Below are positions 41,450 to 51,929 of a DNA stretch of 64,000 bases, in pieces. Origin of the DNA: Bremia lactucae. Its lineage: Eukaryota; Oomycota; Peronosporomycetes; Peronosporales; Peronosporaceae. The position numbers were made by a program, and so were the translations under genes. The notes under the pieces were generated by a model. The model did no database searches and was not told the origin of the DNA. It saw only the letters and a program-made list of their open reading frames with translations. Positions within the stretch are counted from its first letter, which is position 1; every line of letters begins with the position of its first letter. The DNA lies in the NCBI RefSeq assembly GCF_004359215.1, contig NC_090610.1, positions 5,271,881 to 5,335,880 on the forward strand, in the 5' to 3' direction.

Positions 41450-42706
41450 ATGGTATTCATGTCGCTACGCAACTATCTTTCTCGTGAGCTCCTCGCCGCA
41501 TGTTTCTTCGTCATGCTATTGTCCTCAACTCTGGACCAATATCCTGGCGAAGTAGATCCACTGCCATACAATTGCGACTATGAATTGCATACTCGCGAAC
41601 AGGAGGCGCGCTATGACAAAACGCAGCAACTCATTCGCAACACAAAGCTCTTTGAGCCTCCACAGATTGAGCGCCTTTTCCTTGACCAAGCGCTCGGGGC
41701 TGAAGACATGGCAGTAAGTCAAGATGGAATTGCATACGTAGGACTCACTGACGGTCGTATCGCAAGCTTCGACGCAGCGGCCAATCGTTTAGGCAATTTT
41801 TCGAGAACTGGACGTCATGTACCAGGATGTGGGGCATCAGACATGGAAGGAATATGCGGACGTCCACTCGGGCTAATTTTTGCATCGGCAACGCCCTTCT
41901 CTACGTTTATGAACCGAATTCCTAGTTCGAAACCATTTCCTGGCGACCAGGTGCTGCTAGTAGCCGATGCATACAAAGGCGTGTTTTTATTCGATGCGAA
42001 TGGCAAGCGCACGTTGCTATTTAGTCGTACAAAAGAGGAAAAACTAAACTATTTCAATGGCATTGCTGTCGTTCATGCGACCGGGGAGGTTTACGTGAGT
42101 GCGTCGTCACAGCGCTTCCAGCGTAACCAAACCGTATTGGACTTTTTGGAGCGTAACCCGACAGGGTCCCTTGTACACTTTGATCCAAGAACAAAGCAAG
42201 TACGTATTGTGGCAAAAAATCTGGGTTATCCAAATGGGTTGACATTGGATCAGAAACGTTTGGGTTTGCTTGTTGCCCTTTCATTTCAAAGCAAAATTGT
42301 GCGATTTGATTTTTTAACAAAACAAATGACTGATTTTGCATTTTTACCTGGTGATCCGGATAACATTTCGATTGAAAAAATTGGACTTGGGACGAAGGAA
42401 AAGGAAGTGTTGATGGTTGCAATGGTCTCGCACAATGACGGGAGCATCATTCACCAAATGAGGGAAAGTGTTAAGGTGCGCAAGCTTCTGTCGTTGCTTC
42501 CGACGTGGGTTACGATGAGCCTTGTACACAAGGTTGGTTTTTTTGCGTCGGTGGATTTAGACACGGGTGATATCAACTTTGTATACGAAGCATCACAGGG
42601 ACAGACGCCAATGGTGTCCGGGGTCCGTCGCTTTGGTGATCATATTTACTTGTTGAGCTGGGCTCGTTCGTATCTCACACGTATACCGGCAGCTCTACTG
42701 CAGTAA
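41450..42706 (+). CDS. Strictosidine synthase-like / APMAP-family beta-propeller protein (418 aa)
   Basis: Single-exon gene for a six-bladed propeller protein of the strictosidine synthase-like family. In plants these include strictosidine synthase and its relatives. In animals the relative is APMAP, an arylesterase-like membrane protein. Residues 14-27 (ELLAACFFVMLLSS) form a signal anchor. Family marks follow: YVGLTDGRI, CGRPLGL, LLVADAYKGVFLFD, FNGIAVVHATGEVYVS, GSLVHFDPRTK, and NGLTLDQ. The length fits APMAP (about 415 aa). The true substrate cannot be read from sequence, and alkaloid synthesis is unlikely in an oomycete. An ATG at 41459 is a nearby alternative start. It converges on the M96-like gene downstream. 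Confidence 0.85.
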   Translation: MVFMSLRNYLSRELLAACFFVMLLSSTLDQYPGEVDPLPYNCDYELHTREQEARYDKTQQLIRNTKLFEPPQIERLFLDQALGAEDMAVSQDGIAYVGLTDGRIASFDAAANRLGNFSRTGRHVPGCGASDMEGICGRPLGLIFASATPFSTFMNRIPSSKPFPGDQVLLVADAYKGVFLFDANGKRTLLFSRTKEEKLNYFNGIAVVHATGEVYVSASSQRFQRNQTVLDFLERNPTGSLVHFDPRTKQVRIVAKNLGYPNGLTLDQKRLGLLVALSFQSKIVRFDFLTKQMTDFAFLPGDPDNISIEKIGLGTKEKEVLMVAMVSHNDGSIIHQMRESVKVRKLLSLLPTWVTMSLVHKVGFFASVDLDTGDINFVYEASQGQTPMVSGVRRFGDHIYLLSWARSYLTRIPAALLQ

Positions 42707-43194
42707 GGAAACTATCATTTCTTTGTTGATTTGGAAAGGATCAACATGGAATGTCAACAAAATAAATGGTTTATTATAAAGTTAAAAAAAAATCCATGTC
42801 AGATTTTTAATTTCTTGTCTTAAATGCAAAAGTATGCAATAGATAATATTTTTTAAGCTCAGCACTTCACTTAAGCTAACCAGTCGTCTCTCGTATTGCT
42901 AAGCAGTAAGTTCCATTCAGATTCTGTCGTGCCTTTTTTAATTAGCCACCGATGAAAAGCAATTCCGTAAACAGGCTGATTGTCACTATATTTCTAATTG
43001 AAACTTGTTTACGCGCTTTTTGTGTCAGTGTCAGCTCCATATGACAAAATGATGACGTACGAGTATCTTACACCGACCCCTTTTCTCTTAGGCCACAATC
43101 ACTCTGCTAACGCTGTTAAATAGTAACACTGTACCCTTTTTTTTAATAATGTACCCCCCCCTCTCTTTACCATCTTGTGCATCATAAAGGCCAA
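42707..43194. other. Convergent intergenic spacer
   Basis: AT-rich 3' flank between two convergent genes, with T- and C-rich runs near 43135-43165. No coding sequence recognised. Confidence 0.5.
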
Positions 43195-44400
43195 TTATTG
43201 CACACATTTGCTCCTCATGGCGACCAAATTGGCCAATTGCGCCCGAACAGCCATAACGACTCGTATCGAGTCGCGCTTGTAGCCCAAAATAACCACTCCT
43301 GCCATCTCTTCAATGTCTCGTACGTTTGTTTCAGCGTTCACAGGTGTAAACCGAACGATTGTTCGTAAAATACACCCTTGTGCTGACGACTGGGGTCCCG
43401 AAGCAATTGGTTCAACTATAAACCACAATTTCTTGACCATTTGAATGTGTTTGGCACCATCGTATTCGTTAAAACTAGACCAATTGATCACCGTACGCTT
43501 TGGGGTGACAACCGACCATAGAAAGTGTCGCCCTCTAATTTGTGCCGGCACCGTACCCGGTACTTCTACATTGTCGACCGTCACGGCTCGAGAAAACATA
43601 TCTTGCATGAAAAACTCGCGGCAGTGACAAGCTGGACCAATGGCTGATCCATGGGTTAGACTTAATTGCAATGCACGCACAACGTCAGCCACGACAAAAG
43701 GAAGTACGCGAACTTCCTTGTGTTGGATATAGACACCACTGGCATCCCGATGGAGTTTTGGCTCGGAAAAGTGCGGATGTTGAATACGAGCAAGGCCACT
43801 GACATCCATAACTTTATCGGTCGCAGCATATTGCAACTCTTTTTCTTCGTCTAAAAGTGCAAACACAAGCTCGTCGGACGCCGCCGCACTTGAAGGCCAA
43901 CAGACTTTGCGTGCTCGAAAGCGCATGTTCTCGTCCAGAGCCGCTTGAAGCGCCTTGGCCACTTGAAATTGACTCGAAAGTCGAGCTTTGAGTCTTCGGT
44001 TTTCAGCTAACGCCGTCTCAATGCGATCGACGTGACTCTCCTCAACGAGTTCTTCAAGCAATTGCAATTGATTCTTATGGTCGTGAAGTGCTTTTCCACC
44101 ACTCAGTAATCGCGCTCTTGAGTCCGAGTGGCTTAAGGTTGCAAGTAGATCTTCAAGTGCCGTGATTTGAGCTCGTAAATACTTCAGTTCATTCCCTGGA
44201 CGCTTCCGCCATCGTGTCTTTGAGCGCGTAAAAGGATAAGGACGCCCCTTTCGATCGTTCAAAGGCGAAAGCCGGGGATCCTGCCTCTCCAACACTTGTA
44301 AGTCGCACTCTTGTACGTCATTAGGTCCGATTAGGGCCGAATACGAATAGAACGGAGCCGCAATGTCGTCGTGACGATGGTCCAGCGATGCCAACTCCAT
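43195..44400 (-). CDS. M96-like bZIP-type oomycete protein, paralogue 3 (about 401 aa)
   Basis: Same plan as the two genes at 20.4-26.4 kb: basic region RWRKRPGNELKYLRAQ, a leucine-rich coiled coil (ITALEDLLATL), a second helix (IETALAENRRLKARLSSQ), and a C-terminal domain with VINWSSFNEYDGAKH and a closing VVMAVRAQLANL helix. The frame is open from 44535. I take the Met at 44400 (MELASLDHRHDD) as start, because the 45 residues upstream are hydrophobic and unlike the family. It is more diverged than the other two: the GSMFVRL block is replaced by GAKHIQMV. It lies about 230 bp downstream of the PP2C gene on the same strand. Confidence 0.8.
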   Translation of the reverse strand: MELASLDHRHDDIAAPFYSYSALIGPNDVQECDLQVLERQDPRLSPLNDRKGRPYPFTRSKTRWRKRPGNELKYLRAQITALEDLLATLSHSDSRARLLSGGKALHDHKNQLQLLEELVEESHVDRIETALAENRRLKARLSSQFQVAKALQAALDENMRFRARKVCWPSSAAASDELVFALLDEEKELQYAATDKVMDVSGLARIQHPHFSEPKLHRDASGVYIQHKEVRVLPFVVADVVRALQLSLTHGSAIGPACHCREFFMQDMFSRAVTVDNVEVPGTVPAQIRGRHFLWSVVTPKRTVINWSSFNEYDGAKHIQMVKKLWFIVEPIASGPQSSAQGCILRTIVRFTPVNAETNVRDIEEMAGVVILGYKRDSIRVVMAVRAQLANLVAMRSKCVQ

Positions 44401-44632
44401 TAGAAGGAAAGAATGCGTCACACAGCTTATTGGAACGCAGAAGAGAGGGAAAATGAGGCTACCATTTGGTTCGATCGCATCTGATTCTATTTCAAGCAGA
44501 CGGTGGTTCGGTTGACCCCTATACAAGATGAACACTAAAAAAAACTCGCGAGTTGACTAGACAAAAAACCTAGGACCTTTCATCTTAGTGTAAATACGAT
44601 TTGGAGGTGGCAGTAAATAAGGGAGAAGATGT

Positions 44633-45777
44633 TCAAAAGCTGCTAATGTCGGTGCGACTCGAGCTAAAGTCACACGCGTCCAACTTGACAACTAAGACTG
44701 TGATGTTATCCGTGCTTCGACGTTGTAGTGCGAATGCCACAAGGGCTTCGGCAGCAGCCTGCGGTTCCTTAAATTGAACGGCAAGTTTTGCCGCTCGCCG
44801 ATTGCTCACGACGTCCCACAAGCCATCGGTTGCAAGAATTAAATAGCGATCATGTCTCGAGATCCGACGAGTCTGGATTTCAGGATCACATGAAATGTAT
44901 GGCTTGAGTGACACGTCTCCAATGGAACGCGAGACCGCCAATTGGCCATTCACACGGGGTACATCAATGATCTTCTTAAGCGGCCACATTCGGTACATGA
45001 AATCGGGCTTGCCAGTGATAAACGCCCCTCGAGCTTCCAGTCGTTTCCGTTCGTCTCTACGATTGGGTTTTTGGTCGTCAGACATGGCAAATGCATCGCC
45101 AAAACGCGTGACCACAATTGCACGCGAGTCGCCAACGTTCCCGACATGCACAAGACCGTTACGCACTATGGCAATGAGCAGCGTTGAGCCATCTTCGGTC
45201 GCAAACGAGCGACGATGACTCCGTCGTGCGGCTGCAGCAAAGGCCGAGTTAGACGTTCGGCGGGCGCGGGAACAGAATTCCGCATCTGAAAAACATACAG
45301 GCTGATTAGATGGACCTCATGCAATCCCTTTGAAGAAGAGCGACCTTACCGAGGGCTCGCACGGCGTTGGTGATAGCGTCCTGGATTGTAAAATTATACG
45401 ACAATTGCTCTTGAATCCGTGTGAAAATGTTTTCAGCACAGTAGCGGGACGCGCGGTCGCCAGCGTGACCGTCAAAGATGCCAAAGCAACCGCTGGCGGT
45501 GCCGGAGTAGCCATTTAGTGTTAATCTAGTCGGCGCTTTTCCTCCAATGAAATACGCGTCCTAATGTAGCCGTCGAAAGAATTAGCGCACCTAAGGGGAA
45601 TCTCCGATGATTTAAANAAACACCTACCTCTTGGTTGAGTTTGCCCCCACGGTCGGCAGCGACTCCCACGGGCACATCGTACAGGTCTTCTTTATCACGC
45701 TGCATAAAAGCCGGGAAGTCAAAATCCTCGGAACATGTTGTGTTGCTGCAATTTTGATCAAGCTGGACTTTGGCCAT
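44633..45777 (-). CDS. PP2C-type protein phosphatase (three exons)
   Basis: Mg/Mn-dependent Ser/Thr phosphatase of the PPM family. Exons 45777-45624, 45535-45350, 45285-44633 give 993 nt (330 aa) with all phases closed. Motifs in order: GVAADRGGKLNQE near the first splice junction, CFGIFDGHAGDRAS (metal-binding DG), HVGNVGDSRAIV, VSRSIGD, LATDGLWDVVSN, and STDNITVLVV (metal-binding D). The first intron is less certain. A second donor (45628) would also work, and the Asp expected after NQE falls at the junction. One undetermined base (45617) lies in this intron. An upstream in-frame Met at 45852 exists, but the family N-terminus fits 45777 better. Confidence 0.88.
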
Positions 45778-45852
45778 TTTGTCGCAAGTGCCTTTTATTT
45801 TGATAATGTAATGTGCACGAGGACGCAGATTGAGGATTAACGTGCCACGCAT

Positions 45853-47828
45853 AAGTGGCGACTTGCGTGCCAGTTATGGCAGTGATCTTAAGGCCCCGTC
45901 GCTACGCCTCCCAGACGGTGATGGGTCGGTCTGGATGTTCAGGAATTAACGTCTGAAGGTTAAATTAAATCCATAGCTAAATTTTAAATCGAAGCAGAAC
46001 ACAAGAACATATTTTTCGTATGTTGTACCCTGGTAGCGCTTCCGTTCATGTTCTCAATTGAGACATGACCTAGCGCATGAAGACAACCCTCGTGACGAAA
46101 GTCGCCCATCGCCCGGTCTTAAAATGTGATGTGACGCACGTAAAGCTACACAACGCGCATATGAAATTCATTATCGAATGTTTGCTAAATTTTAGTTGGG
46201 GGCTTGACGCAGTAGGCATCGTGCCGTAATAGCGCATTGGAAAAGACACAGGAACATTGTACTGTACATGTGCATGGACTATACGTGTCCAGAAAATGTG
46301 ACGAGCTGCTGGGATTTTGCACTCGTTTAGATTCAGTGACCACAAAGAGAAGATTGCGGGGCAGATCGGCTATCTCCTGCCCAGATGCTGCCTGGCACAC
46401 GATCAAATGACGATACGGTCGCAATAGTAACTTAAAGGTTCATAAACGCAAAAAAACGCTCTGAATAGGCGTCTGCGTAAAAACAACGCAAGGATCGTGT
46501 GATGTACGCATGAAAAAAGGCAGATTTAAAGTACTGCTCACTTAAAAGCTCGTGTTTAACGCACGACGCGAGAAAAGGCTATAAATTTCCTATCTGGGTT
46601 GCAATATTAAATGAATGGACATTACTACGTCCGACTTCAAAAATTCCCTCACACGGGAAATTAAGTGGGTGCATCGGAACTATAACGAGTCAGTCTGGCG
46701 GCACCCAACAGCAACAGTTTCGTAAAAAAAAGCTTCGACATCCACCAAAGGTGCCATCTTTGCTAACTGCATCGTAGCTACCTTTTAATTCACACAGATT
46801 TTCACAGTTGTCTGTTCAACATTTTTGCTATTCGCTCAAGATCTCGTTACTTTGTAAAGGTTGCTTATTTACGGTCGACTACAATAAGCAGCGACAACTC
46901 CATGGCCAGCAATGCAAGATAATGTTAATTTCGTTGTTGCCTTTTTGCACAATTGGTGTTGGACACTTGTGCGGTACCTGCACCGTTTACGCTATCACAC
47001 GCGCTTACCTTCCAGCAAATTAAGATCGACATCGCATTAAGACGTGGCGGGGCTTACAAAACAGCGTAAGGAGTGTACATAACACGTTTTCTTGTCACTG
47101 GATGTACTGGGTCTCTCTGTGCCTTTGGTATGAGCCACGACCGGCCTGCTGTGGGTTGCTAATTAATTCGGACCATAAACCGCTTAAATCCCACTGTAGT
47201 CTATGTTAATGGGATCGGTACAATCTATAAAATGTGTTGATGCATGGATCGTCAGTTGGATAAGAAACAGCTTAATAAAATTACTACCTTTTCGAATCGA
47301 TTTAAATTCTTTTTTAAAGGATATTAGTTGTGCATTGGAGCACCGCAACCCTAAAATTACCTGATTTAATTAAAAGTAACGTATGGCCCTTTCTCCTAAA
47401 AATCCAATCTTTTAGCAAGTTAATGTCTCAAACTAAAACTTATCTGCTTGTGAATGACATTGGCACAGATTGTCAAACGCGCTTCCTCGGCACTTGGCTT
47501 AAACAACATAAGGAGGCAGAAATGAACGCTGACGCATCTGCCTGCGAACAACTCGATGTCGTAAGGCATTTAACGTCCATGTCTCTTTAACGATTTTATA
47601 GGCCTTGTGCTGAGGAAGATTGTTAATGCACATTGTAACTGTAAATCAATATCTTTTAATACATAGCTAGGAAGGTCTCCAAAGAAGTGTTGTTCTAAAG
47701 AGTAAGTTTATCTACAACATCATCTGCGTCTTACCTACTACCACCCTGATTTGCAGTTGCTCCTTGCTCCTGCGAGATGGTATGCTCACCTTCCGTCTTT
47801 TCTGTCACCTGCAACACACCAAAACATA
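45853..47828. other. Intergenic region without supported genes
   Basis: About 2 kb with only short frames. The frames at 46808-47023 (71 aa, hydrophobic C-terminus) and 47330-47590 (86 aa) have no family marks, and I do not call them. Confidence 0.45.
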
Positions 47829-47833
47829 CAAAT

Positions 47834-48222
47834 AGTAACGGGGCACTACGACTTGTACTGCTTCAGTACAAGTCCACTTCGCACTGCTTCAGTTGCGATT
47901 GGTGCCCCACGTTATTTCACGTACACTAGCACGTACACTAGTACGTACTTCTCTTTAAGGCAACTAGCTCAAAGAGGGTTAATCTAATACTAAACATGTA
48001 ATTGAACTCTTATCTTTATCTTATCTGTATCTCTCTTTGTTTATCTCTACGGCTAATTAGTTTGCGGAATAAATAGATATAATGGTCTATACCTATTTAT
48101 GGATAAGAATTCTGAACATTACTATAGAAAGTAATATCCTCCAAATATTATCTACCTTTTAGATAATGTATTAATTAGCAACCTTTAAGTGTTAATTTCA
48201 TGTAACTATACACCCCGTTACA
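47834..48222 (+). repeat. Solo LTR with 5-bp target duplication
   Basis: 389 bp starting AGTAACGGGG (expected TGTAACGGGG) and ending CCCCGTTACA, with CAAAT on both sides (47829-47833 and 48223-48227). Termini are inverted repeats of each other. An early hairpin (CTTGTACTGCTTCAGTACAAG-like) lies inside. This is the clearest LTR boundary in the window. Confidence 0.85.
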
Positions 48223-48332
48223 CAAATGAAAGACTATTCTGGAGAACGGCAGTTTGTTGATGGCTTGGGACCTGGTAGTATATTAGCCTGTAAACACCAT
48301 TTTCCAACACTCCCCCCAGGGATCACACCTTT

Positions 48333-48916
48333 TGTAACAGGCTAAAGTTGCATTAATCATACACAGTCCCCGTTAAGTACACCTGGTGTACTTAAGGAGA
48401 TGGTTAATTACTTAAATATGTTGGGGTAGGGAATTAATTGGCGTCTAAGCAAGGCAAGTGATGGTCTTGCATCCTTGAGATTGTTCTAGGAATGCCACCC
48501 GTCACATAGCCACATTCTAAACGACTGGCTTGTGACACCGACTGAGCACGTTCACGTGTCGTCGGGAAGCTTTAGGCTCCGAATCCTCTATGTCAGAACC
48601 ATTATGATGACAACACACTGCGTAAGAATGTCTTCGTGTAGGGAAAATGGAAAAGTAAATTCGTTCTTCTAAAACCCTCATACATGTAACGTACTTAAAT
48701 GTAACAGCTTCGCTTGCTCTTCTTCTTGTGTCATTCACGACAGTAACCGCCACATCAGCACGACAACGAACCGTCGCCTGATGTTCCACCTTCAACAAAA
48801 TAAAGAAATTAGACCCGGTTCACATTGTGACCCACCCTTGTGTATGTGATGCACATAGGTGCATTCATATTAGGAGGGATGATGTGTAGCGTTATCCGTA
48901 ATGACGGCTAGCGTCC
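48333..48916 (+). repeat. LTR-A fragment with an inserted antisense-ORF fragment
   Basis: 48333-48430 matches the start of the A1 3' LTR (TGTAACAGGC, GTGTACTTAAGGAGATGG-type block). 48805-48916 matches its middle (GTGACCCACCCTTGTGTATG, ACGGCTAGCGTCC). Between them, 48480-48610 matches 32320-32440 of the A1 antisense gene, same orientation. It looks like a recombined piece of family A. Confidence 0.65.
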
Positions 48917-49138
48917 ATGGTAGGCTACCTCCTGGATTTGGCCAATGCGTGGTGCTATGATGTAAAGAAGTTGGCAGGCGCTGTAAAGGAAGTTTGCGAT
49001 GCTGGCAAGAAAAAGGTGCGATCAATGGCTGTGGTAAACCCTGGTAACCTCACAGGCCATCTGGTAGAGTTTCGGTCGGAAAAAGGGACGTGGCGCTCCA
49101 CAATTTTTCCACTCGAGGCAGCAGTGAGAGCTTCCTAG
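48917..49138 (+). pseudogene. Alanine aminotransferase gene fragment
   Basis: Residues read VGYLLDLANAWCYDVKKLAG, then VKEVCDAGKKKVRSMAVVNPGNLTG. This is the class I aminotransferase region just before the PLP-lysine half, with the signature PGNPTG altered to PGNLTG. The match to alanine aminotransferases is limited to about 50 residues and stops abruptly. The fragment begins exactly where LTR-A sequence ends. No further exons nearby. Confidence 0.75.
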
Positions 49139-49379
49139 TCTCCTTCGTTTGGCCTGTTGGGGCTTCCCAATGGAAAACAGACGCTCGCGACACAAACTGT
49201 CGTGGAAGAAGAGCATCGTATGTGCATGAGCATGTTCTGACTTGACGCAGCGTGAGAATGAATGTATAATGTCGCCTTACTACAAAGACTTGGCGGTATT
49301 ATCGAATGTGAAAGTGTTGGATCAATTATCCCGTAGAAATTGACCCCTACCAGCGTTTTTAAATTTCAAACTTCGCGGG

Positions 49380-50740
49380 TGTCTCAACGGCATCCATGTA
49401 CTTGTCATCCGTATCGTCGTCAAAGCATCAATTTCAGTTCTTGGACGTGTCCATGGAGCATATCGACTGCCGTAATGTCCTGAATCGAAGCCTGAAATGT
49501 GGTCAAGTTAACCAGAAAGGCACATAATGTCGGAATTAACATATCGCCATTTGATGTTGCTTGGTGCAACTTCTCGGCGAAATTGCAAATCGTACGAAAC
49601 GCTTCACATATTGAAACCAATTAAGCAGCGGCAAAAAGGACGTTTCATGCATCATTGTCCATAAAGTTGCTTCGGCAACTTGAAACTTGTCGACCAGGAC
49701 CACGTGCAACTCCCGCTACGTTCTAAGTTATTTGTCAGCGGGTTGGTAAAAGCAAGCCGACGACCGAGTCTGGGGCTCGTGTCGAATAAAGGCTAAATTC
49801 TTGGCAGATGCCGTGACGGCGTCCTGGAACTCAAGCCCGAACTCGCTTGCAAAAATGACGTAGATATATCTTCAAACGCAATCCGTTCGACAGCAAGAGA
49901 GCAGCTGGCTCGTATACTACCTACACTTGAAAAACATTGCAACGTCGCGCCCAGGACGTGCGCCCGTACATTTTCTCATCCTGGAGCGCGTCTTGCGCCA
50001 TAACGTGTGCATTGCACGTCGTTAGCGCTCGTTTGCTCCGTAAAACTCGATCGTCTCCATCGTGGCTGATGCCGCGCAATATAAAGCGCTGTCGAAACGC
50101 CACATTGTATTACTAATGCATTTGCCCCAAGAGTTCGCGTGGCAAGGCAAAAAAATCGGAAAAAACGATAAATTTCCAAAGCCCGTGGAATCATTTCAAT
50201 CCATGGGCCAATTTTCTGTCGTTTCGTCAGACATGACGGCGTGAAAATTCGATTTACTGCTAGCAGATTTCCATGGCCCAACGCCTGTTCCAGAGCTTTT
50301 CTTTCTTTCAAGGCGCGGCACTCGCAATAGTTTCTTGGCTTACTTTGAAGCGAGTTAATGATGCTGCTCCTTTTGACGTGGCTCGGTCGTGGACCATGAC
50401 TGCCAAGGGAATATGCGGGGCTGCAACAGTGCTGCTATTGAGCTCCTCCGGCAACGTCGCGACCGTAAATCTCAAGACTTTGGCAAACTTTTTTATCCGA
50501 GCTTGTGTCGGGCCTTGTATTTCTTCGTGACGAGGCCATGTTGCCTCGGGCGATGATTGTTGAAAATAAAAGCGTAGTTGCTTAAAGGCGGAGAATGACC
50601 ACATACTGACATGAGTCTCGTGTGGCCTCAACAAAAGCGATGCGAGTGCAACACACTCACACGCATGCGATGGGCAAATTTGCCACAACTTAGACATTGG
50701 CAAATACTAGTGTTGGGGTCGAGAAACCGAGGCAACTTTT
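49380..50740 (-). pseudogene. Possible hAT-type transposase remnant
   Basis: Minus-strand translation gives broken frames. They include ATLWTMMHETSFLPLLNWFQ, then VKRFVRFAISPRSCTKQHQM, and a Cys/His-bearing start near 50700 (CGKFAHRM), in the order of a BED-finger hAT transposase. Similarity is weak and all frames are interrupted, so this is tentative. Confidence 0.3.
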
Positions 50741-50949
50741 GAGTAATGTGTGTAATCGAAATGATGACAACATTTCACGCCAAACGTACGGACATGTACC
50801 GCAGAATTTGCCAGTCTAGGACGTGGACGATTTTTTAGATAGAAATGAAATTAATAAATAATAGTGCGTATATTGCTATTTCGTGGACTGCTGTATTAGC
50901 GAGAAGCTGCATGCTTAGCGAAAATTATCTCGAGGTGCCTGCACAAAAA

Positions 50950-51720
50950 AATATCACAATTCTCAATGAGACCAAATCCTGTGAATTGAGTAGCAAGGTC
51001 GAGGAGCGTTATCGCAACGATAGCATTAGAAGTATTGTTTTCTCGCTTGACGACACGTGCACTTGTTGTGACCTTCCTGATCGCAGGTCCCGCATCTTCG
51101 TTTTTGTGGCCCTTTCCCCATACTTTCAATGTTAGGCTTGTTAAGCCACCAGTGCTGGTAAAAGTAATTTTTCTGAAATGTAACTTCCATCTTTTGCAGC
51201 TTTCGGATTGTATGGAAGCACGGCAATCTTTTGGTGTTTGTAAGAATTACAGAGCACTCACCATTGTACTCCATTGATGAGCCTTTTGGGACTGCTTGAA
51301 AACCTACAGGAAGCAATATGATGTCAGTTCATTTATTTGCTTGTGCTGTACGGAAATGAATGCCAAAGGTAGCTATGTTTACTTCGTTCAACGCATGATG
51401 CGAAATCTTTCTGTTCACATTGGTCCGAAAGCTCCCACAAAGGCGGATGACAATGTGGGGGCGATCGTATGCAACTTTTTGACTGATGCGTTGACGCTGC
51501 TGTTGAGCTGCTAGTACTAATTTCTCATGAACTGTTGCCAAGTCGCCCGTTGAGACTGCGATCGTTTTCTTAGAGTTGCATGTCCACCTTCAATGCGAGA
51601 TGTAGCTACATTTTTATAATAGTTCAAGTTTTTGTCTACGCAAGAATGATTTTGTGTGTGCACAATCCATGTAGATAGCAAATATCCATAGCCAGTATCT
51701 TTACTAGTCTGCTTGAGGAG
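50950..51720 (-). pseudogene. C-terminal half of a MULE/FAR1-type transposase
   Basis: Minus strand reads IEGGHATL, VHEKLVLAAQQQRQRISQKV, ISHHALNEV, and a zinc knuckle CGTCDQEGHNKCTC at about 51060-51020. In FAR1/MULE transposases these blocks follow the catalytic domain (SRVEGxHAxLK, the HALRxV block and a CxxC-type knuckle). Stops separate the blocks. Confidence 0.65.
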
Positions 51721-51929
51721 CATCCAGTTATCTTTGAAATCCGTTACAGTATAGCCCCCCCCCCGGCTTACATCCCCAAATAGTTCGATATCGGATTAGC
51801 CAGAAGCACGAAACTGGTTAGCCGGACGCAATTGCACGCGCAGAATTTCACAACAGAAACTTTGTAGGACCTCAAAAAAAATTATAATAGGAAAGGTATT
51901 GCCACCCCACTCCGCTAACAATAATACTT

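Noticed and set aside
46808..47023. A 71-aa frame with a hydrophobic Cys-containing end, possibly a small secreted protein
   Set aside because: No signal peptide at its N-terminus, no RxLR or similar motif, no comparison available. Indistinguishable from chance.
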